Counted from the first letter of the stretch, positions 50,506 to 60,280 are shown. The stretch: 64,000 bases of DNA from an uncultured Bacteroidia bacterium (GCA_902762435.1 CACWOH010000007.1:1-64000); one strand, 5' to 3'. Notes: generated by a model not told the origin, from the sequence alone. A program made the numbers and translations.

Positions 50506-52134
50506 TTATACTCGGTGAAGGAGTCCGTTCTTGAGATCCTTCGCTGCGATCTCCCGGATCTTGACGTGCATTTTCTTTCCCATGGTGTTGAACGGGATCT
50601 GCTGGACGAACCGATAGTAGCGGGGCCGTTTGAAATTGGAAAGGTCCGGGCTTTGTACGCAGTAGTCGTCCAGTTCCTCGCAAGTGAGCGAGTCGTCGTT
50701 CCGGACGATGTAGGCGGTGACGATCTGCCCGCGGATCTTGTCCGGTACGGAGGTGACGATGCAGTCCTTGACCCGGGGGTGCTTGTTCAGCACGGACTCG
50801 ACTTCGGTGGGGTAGATGTTTTCCCCGGACGAGATGATCATGTCGTCCATGCGGCCGATGATGGTGATGAAATGCTGCTCATCCCAGGTGGCCAGGTCAT
50901 GCGTATAGATGAATCCGTCGTGGTATTTGTCTTCCATCTGCTCCGGATTGCCGACATAGGCATAGGCCGACTTGGCCGGTGTGCAGACGATGACCTCTCC
51001 CACCTCGCAGCCGTCCGTCGCGGCCAGTTCGTCAGGTTCGCCCCGGCGGTCGTCGAAGATCTTGACCACGCGTACGTCATCGTCGATGCAGGAGACCCCG
51101 GCCGTGCCTGCCTTCTCCGGCAGGTCGCCGGGAATCAGGATGGAATTCCAGTGGGCCTCGGTGGTTCCGTATCCGTTGTAGATGTTGGGCGTGAGCACGC
51201 GCTGGTAGCGGATGCAGGCTTCCCGCTCGAGCGGGCTGCCCATCGTCACGATGCCGCGCAGGCAGCTGAGGTCCCACCCCTTCTTCTCCTGGACGTCCGC
51301 CATCGCGTCGAGTATGGCGGGCACGCCGACGATGAAGGTGACGCCGTATCGGGAAACGTACCGGAGCGTGGTGGCCGCGTCGAACTTGCGCATCACCACG
51401 ATGGTGGCTCCCGCATAGAGCGCCGGAGAGGGGCCCGTGCTATTGAATCCGCCGCGGTGGAACCAGGGCGTGGCATTGAGCAGGACGTCCCCGGGGTTCA
51501 TCGGGAAGTGGATCATCACGTCGTGGGCGCAGAGGATCTCGTTGATGGAGCAGATCGGAACGGCCTTCGGCCGGCCCGTGGTGCCGGAAGTATAGAGCCG
51601 GGTGGTTTCGTCGAAGGTGCTGTAGGGGACGTCCGGGCAGACCCGGGTATCCTCCCGGCCGGCGGCATAGTCTTCATAGGAAACGATTCCGTCCGTGCTT
51701 CCGCCGTCCACGACGACCAGCCGGGCCGGACGGTGGGAAGCGATCTCCAGCGCCTGCAGGACGGTGTCCCGGAATTTTTCATCGAACACCAGGACCGTAG
51801 GCCCGGAATCGTCCAGGCAATACGCCAGTTCGCCCGCGGACAGCCGGAAATTGACCGGGCAGCACACGGCGCCCAGTTTCTGGGCGGCGATGTAGGCGGA
51901 GGCGAACTCGGGGCAGTTGGGCAAAACCAGCATTACCAGGCTGCCGTGGCCGGTCCCGTCGGAGCGCAGCGCCCGGGCGAGCCGGTTGCTTTCGCGGTCC
52001 AGTTCCGCATAGGTCCAGCTGCGTCCCCGTTCCGGATCGATGACGGCCGGCTTCCCGGCAAAGCGGAACACGTTTCGGGCAAAGCCTTCCATCCAGGTGT
52101 AGCGGTGCTCGAAAATGCTTCTGAAATCGTTCAT
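50506..52134 (-). CDS. AMP-dependent acyl-CoA synthetase/ligase
   Basis: 542 residues from MNDFRSIFEHRYTWMEGFARNVFRFAGKPAVIDPERGRSWTYAELD. AMP-binding motifs are RLYTSGTTGRPKAVPICS, NIYNGYGTTEAHWNSILIPG, GFIYTHDLATWDEQHFITIIGRMDDMIISSGENIYPTEVESVL and the C-terminal Lys block MGKKMHVKIREIAAK. It is about as related to medium-chain and aryl-acid ligases as to FadD, so the substrate is open. The ATG at 52134 is the family-like start; the extension to 52203 crosses the terminator hairpin. Its coding sequence is a little more A/T-rich than its neighbours. Confidence 0.88.
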   Translation of the reverse strand: MNDFRSIFEHRYTWMEGFARNVFRFAGKPAVIDPERGRSWTYAELDRESNRLARALRSDGTGHGSLVMLVLPNCPEFASAYIAAQKLGAVCCPVNFRLSAGELAYCLDDSGPTVLVFDEKFRDTVLQALEIASHRPARLVVVDGGSTDGIVSYEDYAAGREDTRVCPDVPYSTFDETTRLYTSGTTGRPKAVPICSINEILCAHDVMIHFPMNPGDVLLNATPWFHRGGFNSTGPSPALYAGATIVVMRKFDAATTLRYVSRYGVTFIVGVPAILDAMADVQEKKGWDLSCLRGIVTMGSPLEREACIRYQRVLTPNIYNGYGTTEAHWNSILIPGDLPEKAGTAGVSCIDDDVRVVKIFDDRRGEPDELAATDGCEVGEVIVCTPAKSAYAYVGNPEQMEDKYHDGFIYTHDLATWDEQHFITIIGRMDDMIISSGENIYPTEVESVLNKHPRVKDCIVTSVPDKIRGQIVTAYIVRNDDSLTCEELDDYCVQSPDLSNFKRPRYYRFVQQIPFNTMGKKMHVKIREIAAKDLKNGLLHRV

Positions 52135-52161
52135 GCTTGGTTTGGGGTTTCCATAAAAACA

Positions 52162-52198
52162 GCGAAACGCCGGTTTGACGGGCAAACCGGCGTTTCGC
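52162..52198 (-). terminator. rho-independent terminator after the M16 peptidase gene
   Basis: A perfect 16-bp stem GCGAAACGCCGGTTTG/CAAACCGGCGTTTCGC with a 5-base loop, followed on the minus strand by TGTTTTTATGG. It starts 11 bases after the stop. Confidence 0.88.
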
Positions 52199-52208
52199 AG
52201 CAAGCGGA

Positions 52209-55013
52209 TTATTCGGGGCGCATGACGAGCTCGATGAAGTTGCCGTTCAGGAATTCCTGTGCGGCGGCTTTCACTTTCTCGGGCGTCAGGGCGTTCACGG
52301 CCGCCTCGTAGTCCTTGTCATAGTCGTAGCCGTAGCGGGCGTTCTGCAGGAGGATGCTGCTCCAGTAGGCGTTCTTCTGGCGGTTCTCCGGGATGGTCTT
52401 CTGGAGGTTCTTGACGGTCTTGTCGAACTGGTCGGCGGTCGGGCCGTTTTCGGCGATGCTCCGGAAGCCGGCTTTCGCGAGTTCGCGGAGTTTGTCGGCG
52501 GATTCGACGTTGGTCTGGAAGACCACCTGCATCATATGGCGCTCGTCGGGCTTGTTGCTCACTTCCGAGGCGCTGCTGGCGCCGTAGGTGCCGCCTTCAT
52601 CCTCGCGGAGGGTCTCGGTGTAGAGCATGTCCAGGATGTAGGACAGGGCGTCGCAGGCCACCTCGTCGGCCACATTGTATGGCTTGAGGACGTTGTACAC
52701 CTGCAGGACCGTGACCATCGGAGTGGACATCTGGGCCTTGAAGTCCATTTCGCGGTTGGCGGTGCTGATGCCGTCGTTCCGGTAAGCGGCCTGGCTGGCC
52801 TTCTTGCTCATCGGAATGGAGCCGGCGTACTTGCGGACCAGCGGCAGGATCTCGTCCACGTCGAAGTCGCCCACGACCACGAGCCGGGCGCCGGCCGCGT
52901 CGGCGAAGAGCCGCCTGTAGGCGCTTTCCATCGTGGCGAGGCTCGCCTTCTGCAGGACGTCGTCGTCGATCATGAAACGGCGCGGGCTGTCATACACGAC
53001 ATCGTACAGGGCCTTCTGGAGCTTGTAGTTGGACTGGCTCTTCAGATTCGGCAGGACGGCCTCGATCTGGCTGCGGCCCTGGTTGTACTCGGTCTCGTCG
53101 AAGCGGGGCTCCGTATAATAGAGGTAGAAGAGCTGCAGGGCGGTCTCGAGGTCCTTGACCGTGGTGGTGCCGCTGATGCCGTGGCTGTACTCGTTGATGT
53201 AGGTGTTGAGCGAGAGCTGCTTGCCGGCCTCCATCTTGCGCAGGACGGTGGCGGGGAACTGCCCCACGCCGCTGTTCTGCAGATAGAGCTGCCAGATGTT
53301 GCTGTCGAAGGAATAGAGCTCCTCGTCGGAGAGCAGGCTGCGGCCGCCGTCCTTGCTGAAGTTGAAGACGATGCGGTCCTTCTCGTGGTCCGTGGGGAGG
53401 AGCCAGACGCGCACGCCGTTCTTCAGGGTGAAGGTCTTGGAGCCGTAGGCGCCGTCCTTGATCTTGGAGTTCTTGCTGCCCTTGAGCTTGGAAGCGTCGA
53501 GGAACTCCGTGGGGATGTCCTCGGCGGCGGCCTGCTCGAGCTGGGCGTTCTCCACGGCGTCGATCACGGCCTGGATCTGCTCCACGGTCGGGTGGGTGAG
53601 GCCTTCCTTCTCGGGGGCCTGGTAGATGACCACCATGTTCTCGCGGGTGATGAGCTGCTGGGCCATCTGGTTGATGGTCTCGGCGGGCAGCATCGGCATC
53701 AGCTGCTGGACGAGTTCATACTCGGTCTGCGGGTCCATGAAGCGCTCGTTGTCGAAGAAATTGTAGATCATCGGCATCACGAACTCGGAGTTCGTGCGTG
53801 TCTCCGCCTTCTTGGCGGCGTTCTCGTACTGCGAGAGCACCTCGGTCTTGGCACGCTCCACCTCGGCGTCGGTCAGGCCGAAGCGGCGGAGTTTCTCGGC
53901 CTCCAGCAGGCCGGCCGCGAAGGCGCTGAGGGCCTCGCCGTCCTTGCTGGCCACCTCGGCGTACACCACGTCCGCGGTCTCGCAGAGGTTGGAGATGCCG
54001 AAACCGCCGGCCAGGAACGGAGCGTCCGGCTGTGCGGAGATGTCGTTGAAGCGCTCGTTCATCGCGATGCTGACGATATCCTCCACGAGGTCGGTCAGCA
54101 GGCCCACCGGGGTGCTGTTGAGCTCTTCGGGCGTGGCTTCGCTGCGCCAGTAGACATCAATGGCGGTGTTGCGGTTCTCGGGATCGGTCAGGATGCCGAT
54201 GGCCGGTTTCTCGTTGGCCGGGATGGCGATGACATCCTTCTGCTTGGGATTCTGGGCGGCCGGGATGTCGGCGAAGGTGCGCTTGATGCAGGCCTCCACG
54301 TAATCCGGGTCGATGTCACCCACCACGATCAGGGCCTGCATATCCGGACGGTACCAGGTATGGTAGAAGTTCGTCAGGCTCTCCGGCTTGAAGGTCTTGA
54401 GGTTCTCTTCCGTGCCGATGATGGAGGTGGTGGCGTACTTGGTGTCGCCGTAGAGGTACGGGTAGGACTGCTCGCGCATGCGCCACTGGGCGGTGTTGCG
54501 GGAACGCTTCTCCTCCAGGATCACGCCGCGCTCCTTGTCGATCTCCGCCGGGTCGCAGGTCACGAAGTGGGAGTAGTCGTGCATGATGAGGATGCAGGTG
54601 TCCACGACGGTGGGACGGACCAGCGGGATGTTGTTGAGCAGGTAGATGGTCTGCTCCACGCCCGTGGAGGCGTTCACGTTGCCGCCGAAGGAGGCGCCGA
54701 TGCTCTCCAGCCAGTTGAGGATGCCCTTGCCGGGGAAGTTCTTGGTGCCGTTGAAGCACATATGCTCGAGGAAGTGCGCCAGGCCGTCCTGGTCGGGCAG
54801 CTCCTGCAGGGCGCCCACGTCGGTGGCCAGGTAGAACTCGGCCCGCTGGGCGGGTTTCTCGTTGTGACGGATGTAATAGGTCAGGCCGTTGTCAAGCTTG
54901 CCGACGCGGGTCTCGGGGTCGTTGGGAAGCTGCTGCAGCTGCTGCGCATTTCCCAAAGCAGCAGCGCCGAGAAGCGCTGCTGCCAGGATGAGGAATTTTT
55001 TCATCGTTGACAT
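52209..55013 (-). CDS. M16 family zinc peptidase (insulinase-like), exported
   Basis: A 934-residue protein with a signal peptide (MKKFLILAAALLGAAALGNAQ). The inverted zinc motif HFLEH (HxxEH) is in DGLAHFLEHMCFNGTKNFPGKG, followed after about 75 residues by the third ligand Glu region (EIDKERGVILEEKRSR). Four M16 repeats fit the length, with the second half inactive as usual. It is probably a periplasmic or outer-membrane-attached peptidase. Start choice: MSTMKKF allows 55013 or 55004; the signal peptide favours 55004, but both are plausible. A TATCTTTG box lies at 55111-55118. Confidence 0.94.
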   Translation of the reverse strand: MSTMKKFLILAAALLGAAALGNAQQLQQLPNDPETRVGKLDNGLTYYIRHNEKPAQRAEFYLATDVGALQELPDQDGLAHFLEHMCFNGTKNFPGKGILNWLESIGASFGGNVNASTGVEQTIYLLNNIPLVRPTVVDTCILIMHDYSHFVTCDPAEIDKERGVILEEKRSRNTAQWRMREQSYPYLYGDTKYATTSIIGTEENLKTFKPESLTNFYHTWYRPDMQALIVVGDIDPDYVEACIKRTFADIPAAQNPKQKDVIAIPANEKPAIGILTDPENRNTAIDVYWRSEATPEELNSTPVGLLTDLVEDIVSIAMNERFNDISAQPDAPFLAGGFGISNLCETADVVYAEVASKDGEALSAFAAGLLEAEKLRRFGLTDAEVERAKTEVLSQYENAAKKAETRTNSEFVMPMIYNFFDNERFMDPQTEYELVQQLMPMLPAETINQMAQQLITRENMVVIYQAPEKEGLTHPTVEQIQAVIDAVENAQLEQAAAEDIPTEFLDASKLKGSKNSKIKDGAYGSKTFTLKNGVRVWLLPTDHEKDRIVFNFSKDGGRSLLSDEELYSFDSNIWQLYLQNSGVGQFPATVLRKMEAGKQLSLNTYINEYSHGISGTTTVKDLETALQLFYLYYTEPRFDETEYNQGRSQIEAVLPNLKSQSNYKLQKALYDVVYDSPRRFMIDDDVLQKASLATMESAYRRLFADAAGARLVVVGDFDVDEILPLVRKYAGSIPMSKKASQAAYRNDGISTANREMDFKAQMSTPMVTVLQVYNVLKPYNVADEVACDALSYILDMLYTETLREDEGGTYGASSASEVSNKPDERHMMQVVFQTNVESADKLRELAKAGFRSIAENGPTADQFDKTVKNLQKTIPENRQKNAYWSSILLQNARYGYDYDKDYEAAVNALTPEKVKAAAQEFLNGNFIELVMRPE

Positions 55014-55110
55014 TGATTGCTCTGATTGCTTCTAACCTTTAGACGCAGAAATCGTTGAATTGCTACAACTTGGCAGGAAAATTCTCCGACAATCCTTTGT
55101 CTTCCGGATG

Positions 55111-55118
55111 CAAAGATA
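55111..55118 (-). promoter_or_regulatory. -7 promoter box of the M16 peptidase gene
   Basis: Minus strand TATCTTTG, about 97 bases before the start, in an A/T-rich intergenic stretch (55014-55168). Confidence 0.45.
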
Positions 55119-55168
55119 ATCAACTTTTACTGAAAAACAATAATTCTTTATTGAAATTTACGAAATTA

Positions 55169-58100
55169 TTATTCTTTTCCAGCCAGCCTCTTGTAAGTGC
55201 CCAGACGGACCTTCGCAAACTCTTCGGTCTTGGCGAGCAGTTCGCCCGCGCTTTCCGGGAAGAGCTTGTACAGGGACGCGAAGCGCACCTCGCCCTTCAG
55301 GAAGTCCTGGAACTTGCTCCAGTCGGGTTCCTTTGAGTCGAGCGTGAACGGATTCTTGCCCTGCTCTTCAAGCATCGGGTTGTAGCGGTACAGGTGCCAG
55401 TAGCCGCACTCCACGGCGAGCTTCTCCTCCTTCTGGCTCAGGCCCATGCCCGCCTTCAGGCCGTGGTTGATACACGGGGCGTAGGCGATGATCAGGGACG
55501 GGCCGTCGTAGGCTTCGGCTTCCTTGATGGCGTTCATGTACTGGACCGGGCTGGCGCCCATTGCGACCTGCGCCACATAGACGTAGCCGTAGCTGATGGC
55601 CATCATGCCGAGGTCCTTCTTGCGGATCTTCTTGCCGGAGGCGGCGAACTTGGCGATCGCGCCCACCGGGGTGGCCTTGGAGGACTGTCCGCCGGTGTTG
55701 GAGTACACCTCGGTGTCGAGCACGAGGATGTTCACGTTCTCACCGCTGGCGAGCACGTGGTCGAGTCCGCCGAAACCGATGTCGTAGGAGGCGCCGTCGC
55801 CGCCGAAGATCCACTGGCTGCGGGCCGGGATGTAGGCCTTCAGCTGCAGGAGGGACTTGCAGGTGTCGCAGCCGCACGCTTCCATCAGCGGAACGAGGGC
55901 GTCGGCGACCTTGCGGGTCACGGCGTAGTCCTTGCGGTTGGCGAGCCACTCGGTGAAGAGGGCCTTCATCTCGTCGGAGCAGCACTCGCACTGCAGGCCT
56001 TTCTCCATCAGGGCCGCGACGGTCTCGCGGATGCGGTCGGAGCCGAGGTGCATGCCGAGGCCGAACTCGCAGAAGTCCTCGAACAGGGAGTTCTGCCAGG
56101 CCGGGCCGTGGCCGTGCGCGTCGGTGCAGTAAGGCGAGGCGGGGAAGGAGGCGCCGTAGATGGAGGAGCATCCGGTGGCGTTCGCGATCATCATATGGTC
56201 GCCGAACAGCTGGGTGATGTTCTTGATGTACGGGGTCTCGCCGCAGCCGGCGCAGGCACCGGAGAACTCGAACAGCGGCTGGGCGAACTGGGCGGCCTTC
56301 ATGTTGGACTTCGGGTCGAACGGGGTCTTGTAGCCCACCTTGGCGTTCAGGTAGTCGAACGCGGCCTGGTCGGCTTCGTGGTCCATGTACGGCACCATCG
56401 CGAGGGCCTTGTCCTTGGCGAGGCAGACGTCCACGCAGTTGCCGCAGCCGGTACAGTCGGCGACGGACACGGAGAGGGCGTACTTGTACTCCTTGAGGTT
56501 GGCCTTGCCGTCGGCGAACTTCACGCCCTGGGCGGCGGCAGCGGCGGCCTCCTCGTCGGTCAGCAGGAACGGCCGGATGGCGGCGTGCGGGCAGACGAAG
56601 GCGCAGGTGTTGCACTGGATACACTTCTCGGGATCCCACACGGGCACGGTCACGGCCACGCCGCGCTTCTCATAGGCGGCGGTACCGGCGGGCATCGTAC
56701 CGTCCCGCCAAGGCAGGAAGGCGCTCACCGGGAGGGTGTCGCCGGCCTGGGCGTTCACCACGTCGGCGATCTCCTTGACGAACGGCGTCGCGAGGCGGCC
56801 GGCGTTCGGGTTGGTGAACTTGGCGTTGATGTCGGCCCACTCGGCGGGCACGTGCACCTGGGTGTACTCGCCGCCGCGGTCGATGGCCGCGTAGTTCATG
56901 TTGACGACGTTCTCGCCCTTCTTGCCGTAGCTCTTGAGGGCGGCGTCCTTCATGTACTTGATGGCGTCGTCCACCGGGATGATGCCGGTGATGCGGAAGA
57001 AGGCGCTCTGCAGGATGGTGTTCGTCCTGCCGCCGAGGCCGATCTCACGGGCGATCTTGGTGGCGTTGATGATGTAGAGCTTGATCTTCTTGCGCCCGAT
57101 GACGGCCTTCACGGCGTCGGGGATGCGCTGGATCGTCTCCTCTTCGTCCCACAGGGAGTTGAGCAGCAGGCTGCCGCCCTCCTTGATACCCTTCAGCACG
57201 TCGTACTTCTCGAGGTAGGACGGGACGTGGCAGGCCACGAAATCCGGGGTGCCCACCAGGTACGGGGCCTTGATCGGCTTCTTGCCGAAGCGGAGGTGCG
57301 AGCAGGTGTAGCCGCCGGACTTCTTGGAGTCGTAGTCGAAGTAGGCCTGGCTGTAGAGGTCCGTGTGGGTACCGATGATCTTGATGGTGTTCTTGTTGGC
57401 GCCCACGGTACCGTCGGAGCCGAGTCCGTAGAACTTGCACTCGGTGGTGCCCTTCTTCACGATGGAGACCTCGCCCTTGGTCGGGAGGCTCTTGAAGGTC
57501 ACGTCGTCCACGATGCCGATGGTGAAGTCGGCCTTCGGGGCCTTGCGCTCGAGGTTGTCGTAAACGGCGATGATCTGGGCCGGGGTGGTGTCCTTGGAGG
57601 ACAGGCCGTAGCGGCCGCCGATCACGAGCGGGGCGTTCTCGCGGCCCTGGTAGATGGCGCGGACGTCCAGGTAGAGCGGCTCGCCGGGAGCGCCGGGCTC
57701 CTTGGTGCGGTCGAGCACCGCGATCTTCTTGACGGTCTTCGGGATGACCTTGAGGAAATATTTCTCGGAGAACGGACGGTACAGGTGCACCGTCACGACG
57801 CCGTACTTGCGGCCGTGCTCGGCGAGGTAGTCGATCGTCTCCTTGATGGTCTCGGTGACGGAACCCATGGCCACGATGATGTTCTCGGCATCCTTGGCGC
57901 CGTAGTACTCGAACGGACGGTAGGTGCGGCCGGTCAGTTCGCCGATCTCGCCCATGTAGCGGGCCACGATGTCCGGAACGGCCTCATAGACCTGGTTGCG
58001 GGACTCGACGGCCTGGAAGTACACGTCGCCGTTCTGCGCGGTGCCGCGCGTGACGGGGGCTTCCGGGTTGAGGGCGCGGGCGCGGAAATTCTCGAGGGCC

Positions 58101-58699
58101 TTCTCGCTGACCATCTTCTTCAGTTCGCCTTCGTCGATCGCCTCGATCTTCTGGATCTCGTGCGAGGTACGGAAGCCGTCGAAGAAATGCAGGAACGGCA
58201 GGGAGGACTTGATGGCGGACAGATGCGCCACGGCGGCGATGTCCTGGGCCTCCTGGACGGAGCCGGAGGCGAGCATCGCGAAGCCCGTCTGGCGGCAGGC
58301 CATCACGTCCTGGTGGTCGCCGAAGATGGAGAGGGCGTGCGAAGCGAGCGCGCGGGCGGATACGTGGAAGACGGCCGGGAGCATTTCGCCGGCGATCTTG
58401 TACATATTCGGAATCATCAGGAGAAGACCCTGGGAGGCGGTGAAGGTGGTCGTCAGCGCACCGGCCTGCAGGGAGCCGTGAACGGCGCCGGCGGCGCCTG
58501 CCTCGCTCTGCATCTCGGTGACCTTGACGGTCTCGCCCCAGAGGTTCTTCTTGCCGTGGGCGGCCCATTCGTCGATGTTCTCCGCCATCGTGGAAGAAGG
58601 CGTGATCGGGTAAATGGCAGCGTGCTCGCTGAACAGGTAAGCGATGTTCGACGCCGCCTGGTTACCATCACAGGTGATGAATTTCTTTTCTTTTGCCAT
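55169..58699 (-). CDS. nifJ: pyruvate:ferredoxin (flavodoxin) oxidoreductase
   Basis: A 1176-residue single-chain PFOR that oxidises pyruvate to acetyl-CoA and CO2, reducing ferredoxin. Order of domains: pyruvate-binding domain (YPITPSSTMAENIDEWAA), transketolase-like middle domains, a 2[4Fe-4S] insert (CIQCNTCAFVCP and CTGCGNCVDVCL), a further cluster/TPP domain (GACAGCGETPYIKNI, NATGCSSIYG) and the TPP-binding GDGASYDIGFGGLDHVLASGENVNILVLDTEVYSNTGGQ. All expected Cys are visible. Central to anaerobic energy metabolism. A TATATTTG box lies at 58764-58771. Confidence 0.97.
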   Translation of the reverse strand: MAKEKKFITCDGNQAASNIAYLFSEHAAIYPITPSSTMAENIDEWAAHGKKNLWGETVKVTEMQSEAGAAGAVHGSLQAGALTTTFTASQGLLLMIPNMYKIAGEMLPAVFHVSARALASHALSIFGDHQDVMACRQTGFAMLASGSVQEAQDIAAVAHLSAIKSSLPFLHFFDGFRTSHEIQKIEAIDEGELKKMVSEKALENFRARALNPEAPVTRGTAQNGDVYFQAVESRNQVYEAVPDIVARYMGEIGELTGRTYRPFEYYGAKDAENIIVAMGSVTETIKETIDYLAEHGRKYGVVTVHLYRPFSEKYFLKVIPKTVKKIAVLDRTKEPGAPGEPLYLDVRAIYQGRENAPLVIGGRYGLSSKDTTPAQIIAVYDNLERKAPKADFTIGIVDDVTFKSLPTKGEVSIVKKGTTECKFYGLGSDGTVGANKNTIKIIGTHTDLYSQAYFDYDSKKSGGYTCSHLRFGKKPIKAPYLVGTPDFVACHVPSYLEKYDVLKGIKEGGSLLLNSLWDEEETIQRIPDAVKAVIGRKKIKLYIINATKIAREIGLGGRTNTILQSAFFRITGIIPVDDAIKYMKDAALKSYGKKGENVVNMNYAAIDRGGEYTQVHVPAEWADINAKFTNPNAGRLATPFVKEIADVVNAQAGDTLPVSAFLPWRDGTMPAGTAAYEKRGVAVTVPVWDPEKCIQCNTCAFVCPHAAIRPFLLTDEEAAAAAAQGVKFADGKANLKEYKYALSVSVADCTGCGNCVDVCLAKDKALAMVPYMDHEADQAAFDYLNAKVGYKTPFDPKSNMKAAQFAQPLFEFSGACAGCGETPYIKNITQLFGDHMMIANATGCSSIYGASFPASPYCTDAHGHGPAWQNSLFEDFCEFGLGMHLGSDRIRETVAALMEKGLQCECCSDEMKALFTEWLANRKDYAVTRKVADALVPLMEACGCDTCKSLLQLKAYIPARSQWIFGGDGASYDIGFGGLDHVLASGENVNILVLDTEVYSNTGGQSSKATPVGAIAKFAASGKKIRKKDLGMMAISYGYVYVAQVAMGASPVQYMNAIKEAEAYDGPSLIIAYAPCINHGLKAGMGLSQKEEKLAVECGYWHLYRYNPMLEEQGKNPFTLDSKEPDWSKFQDFLKGEVRFASLYKLFPESAGELLAKTEEFAKVRLGTYKRLAGKE

Positions 58700-58763
58700 A
58701 ATGATTGAAGAGTAGTTTTAGTATGTGTTGTAAGCTATTTTCTGCGGCAAAGCCATAATCATA

Positions 58764-58771
58764 CAAATATA
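58764..58771 (-). promoter_or_regulatory. -7 promoter box of the PFOR gene
   Basis: Minus strand TATATTTG, 64 bases before the ATG at 58699, directly following the terminator hairpin of aspA. Confidence 0.5.
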
Positions 58772-58776
58772 TAAAT

Positions 58777-58816
58777 TATTCCGGAATATCCACGCGTTTG
58801 CGGACATTCCGGAATA
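58777..58816 (-). terminator. terminator hairpin after aspA
   Basis: TATTCCGGAATATCC/GGACATTCCGGAATA, 15 bp with one mismatch, 10-base loop. It lies 20 bases after the aspA stop; the minus-strand continuation AATTTATATATTTG is T/A-rich and merges with the PFOR promoter. Confidence 0.7.
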
Positions 58817-58836
58817 CTTTTTTGCGGGCCTTCCGA

Positions 58837-60249
58837 TTATTTCAGCAGGGCGTGGGCGCCGAGCATCGCTTTCGGGTCCAGGGCCTCGTCGAGCTTCTCC
58901 TTCGTCATCAGGCCTTCCTCGAGCACGATGTCATAGACGCTGCGGCCGGTCTCCAGGGCCTTCTTCGCCACCTTGGTGCTGCCCTTGTAGCCGATGTACG
59001 GGTTGAGGGCGGTCACGATGCCGATGGAGTTCCGGACCATCTTGCGGCAGTGCTCCGCATTCACGGTGATGCCTTCGATGCACTTGGTGCGCAGTGTCTC
59101 GATGACGTTGCACAGCCAGGTGACGCTCTCCAGGACGGATTCGCAGATCACGGGCTCCATCACGTTGAGCTGCAGCTGGCCGGCCTCGGCGGCGAAGGCC
59201 ACGGTGGTGTCGTTGCCGATCACCTTGAAGCACACCTGGTTGGTGACCTCGGGGATGACGGGGTTCACCTTGCCCGGCATGATGGAGGAACCCGGTGCCA
59301 TGGGCGGCAGGTTGATCTCGTGCAGGCCGCAGCGCGGGCCGGAAGCCATCAGGCGGAGGTCGTTGCAGATCTTGGAGAGCTTGATGGCGAGGCGCTTCAG
59401 CGCGGCGGAGTAGCTCACGTAGGCGCCGGTGTCGGGCGTGGCCTCCACGAGGTCCTCGGCCTTGGTGAGGGTGTCGCCGCAGAACTCGGACATCTTGCGG
59501 GTGCACAGCTCCGCGAAGCCCGGCACGGCGTTCAGGCCGGTGCCGATGGCGGTGCCGCCCATATTGATCTCGCGCAGGAGCACGGCGTTGCGCTCCAGGT
59601 TCGCGATCTCCTCCTCGAGGTTGGTGGCGAAGGCGTTGAACTCCTGCCCGGCCGTCATCGGAACGGCGTCCTGCAGCTGGGTGCGGCCCATCTTGATGTA
59701 GTCCTGGAACTCGACGCCCTTGGCGCGGAAGGCGGCGATCAGGGCGCCCAGGCGGCTGACGAGTTTCTTGTTCATCCGCACGAAGGTGTAGCGGAAAGCG
59801 GTCGGGTAGGCGTCGTTGGTGGACTGGGCGCAGTTGACGTGGTCGTTGGGGGAGCAGTACTGGTACTCGCCCTTCTTGTGGCCCATCAGCTCGAGGGCGC
59901 GGTTGGCGATGACCTCGTTGGCGTTCATGTTGACGGAGGTGCCGGCGCCGCCCTGCATCATGTCCACCGGGAACTGGTCGCGGAACTTGCCGGCGACGAT
60001 CTCGCGGCAGGCCGCGCAGATGGCTTCGGCGATGTCCTTGTCCAGCACGCCGAGTTCGGCGTTGGCGGCGGCCGCGGCCATCTTGACGTACGCGATCGCA
60101 ATCACGTATTCGGGATAGTCGCACATCCGGGTATTGGAAATCTGGTAGTTGTTGAGGGCGCGCTGGGTCTGCACCCCGTAGTAAGCGTCGGCGGGCACCT
60201 GGAGTTCGCCGAGCAGGTCGCTTTCGACCCTGAATTTCTGTTCTGACAT
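58837..60249 (-). CDS. aspA: aspartate ammonia-lyase
   Basis: A 470-residue member of the fumarase/aspartase superfamily, with the GSSIMPGKVNPVIPE signature loop carrying the catalytic Ser. YYGVQTQRALNNYQISNTRM, MMQGGAGTSVNMNANEVIANRALELMGHKKGEYQYCSPNDHVN and MGRTQLQDAVPMTAGQEF favour aspartase over fumarase C. It makes fumarate and ammonia from aspartate, feeding fumarate respiration common in this phylum. A TACCTTTG box is at 60273-60280. Confidence 0.92.
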   Translation of the reverse strand: MSEQKFRVESDLLGELQVPADAYYGVQTQRALNNYQISNTRMCDYPEYVIAIAYVKMAAAAANAELGVLDKDIAEAICAACREIVAGKFRDQFPVDMMQGGAGTSVNMNANEVIANRALELMGHKKGEYQYCSPNDHVNCAQSTNDAYPTAFRYTFVRMNKKLVSRLGALIAAFRAKGVEFQDYIKMGRTQLQDAVPMTAGQEFNAFATNLEEEIANLERNAVLLREINMGGTAIGTGLNAVPGFAELCTRKMSEFCGDTLTKAEDLVEATPDTGAYVSYSAALKRLAIKLSKICNDLRLMASGPRCGLHEINLPPMAPGSSIMPGKVNPVIPEVTNQVCFKVIGNDTTVAFAAEAGQLQLNVMEPVICESVLESVTWLCNVIETLRTKCIEGITVNAEHCRKMVRNSIGIVTALNPYIGYKGSTKVAKKALETGRSVYDIVLEEGLMTKEKLDEALDPKAMLGAHALLK

Positions 60250-60272
60250 AGTTCCGTGTTATTACAGGGTGG

Positions 60273-60280
60273 CAAAGGTA
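60273..60280 (-). promoter_or_regulatory. -7 promoter box of aspA
   Basis: Minus strand TACCTTTG, 23 bases before the ATG at 60249, divergent from the GH28 promoter at 60313. Confidence 0.5.

Noticed and set aside
52536..55010. 824-codon open frame on + opposite the M16 peptidase
   Set aside because: Antisense shadow with compositional bias only; the minus-strand gene has the zinc motif and signal peptide.
55394..58708. 1104-codon open frame on + opposite PFOR
   Set aside because: Its translation is Val/Gly/Leu/His-rich with no domain, and it is the exact antisense of a well-conserved gene; an artefact of high GC and biased codons.
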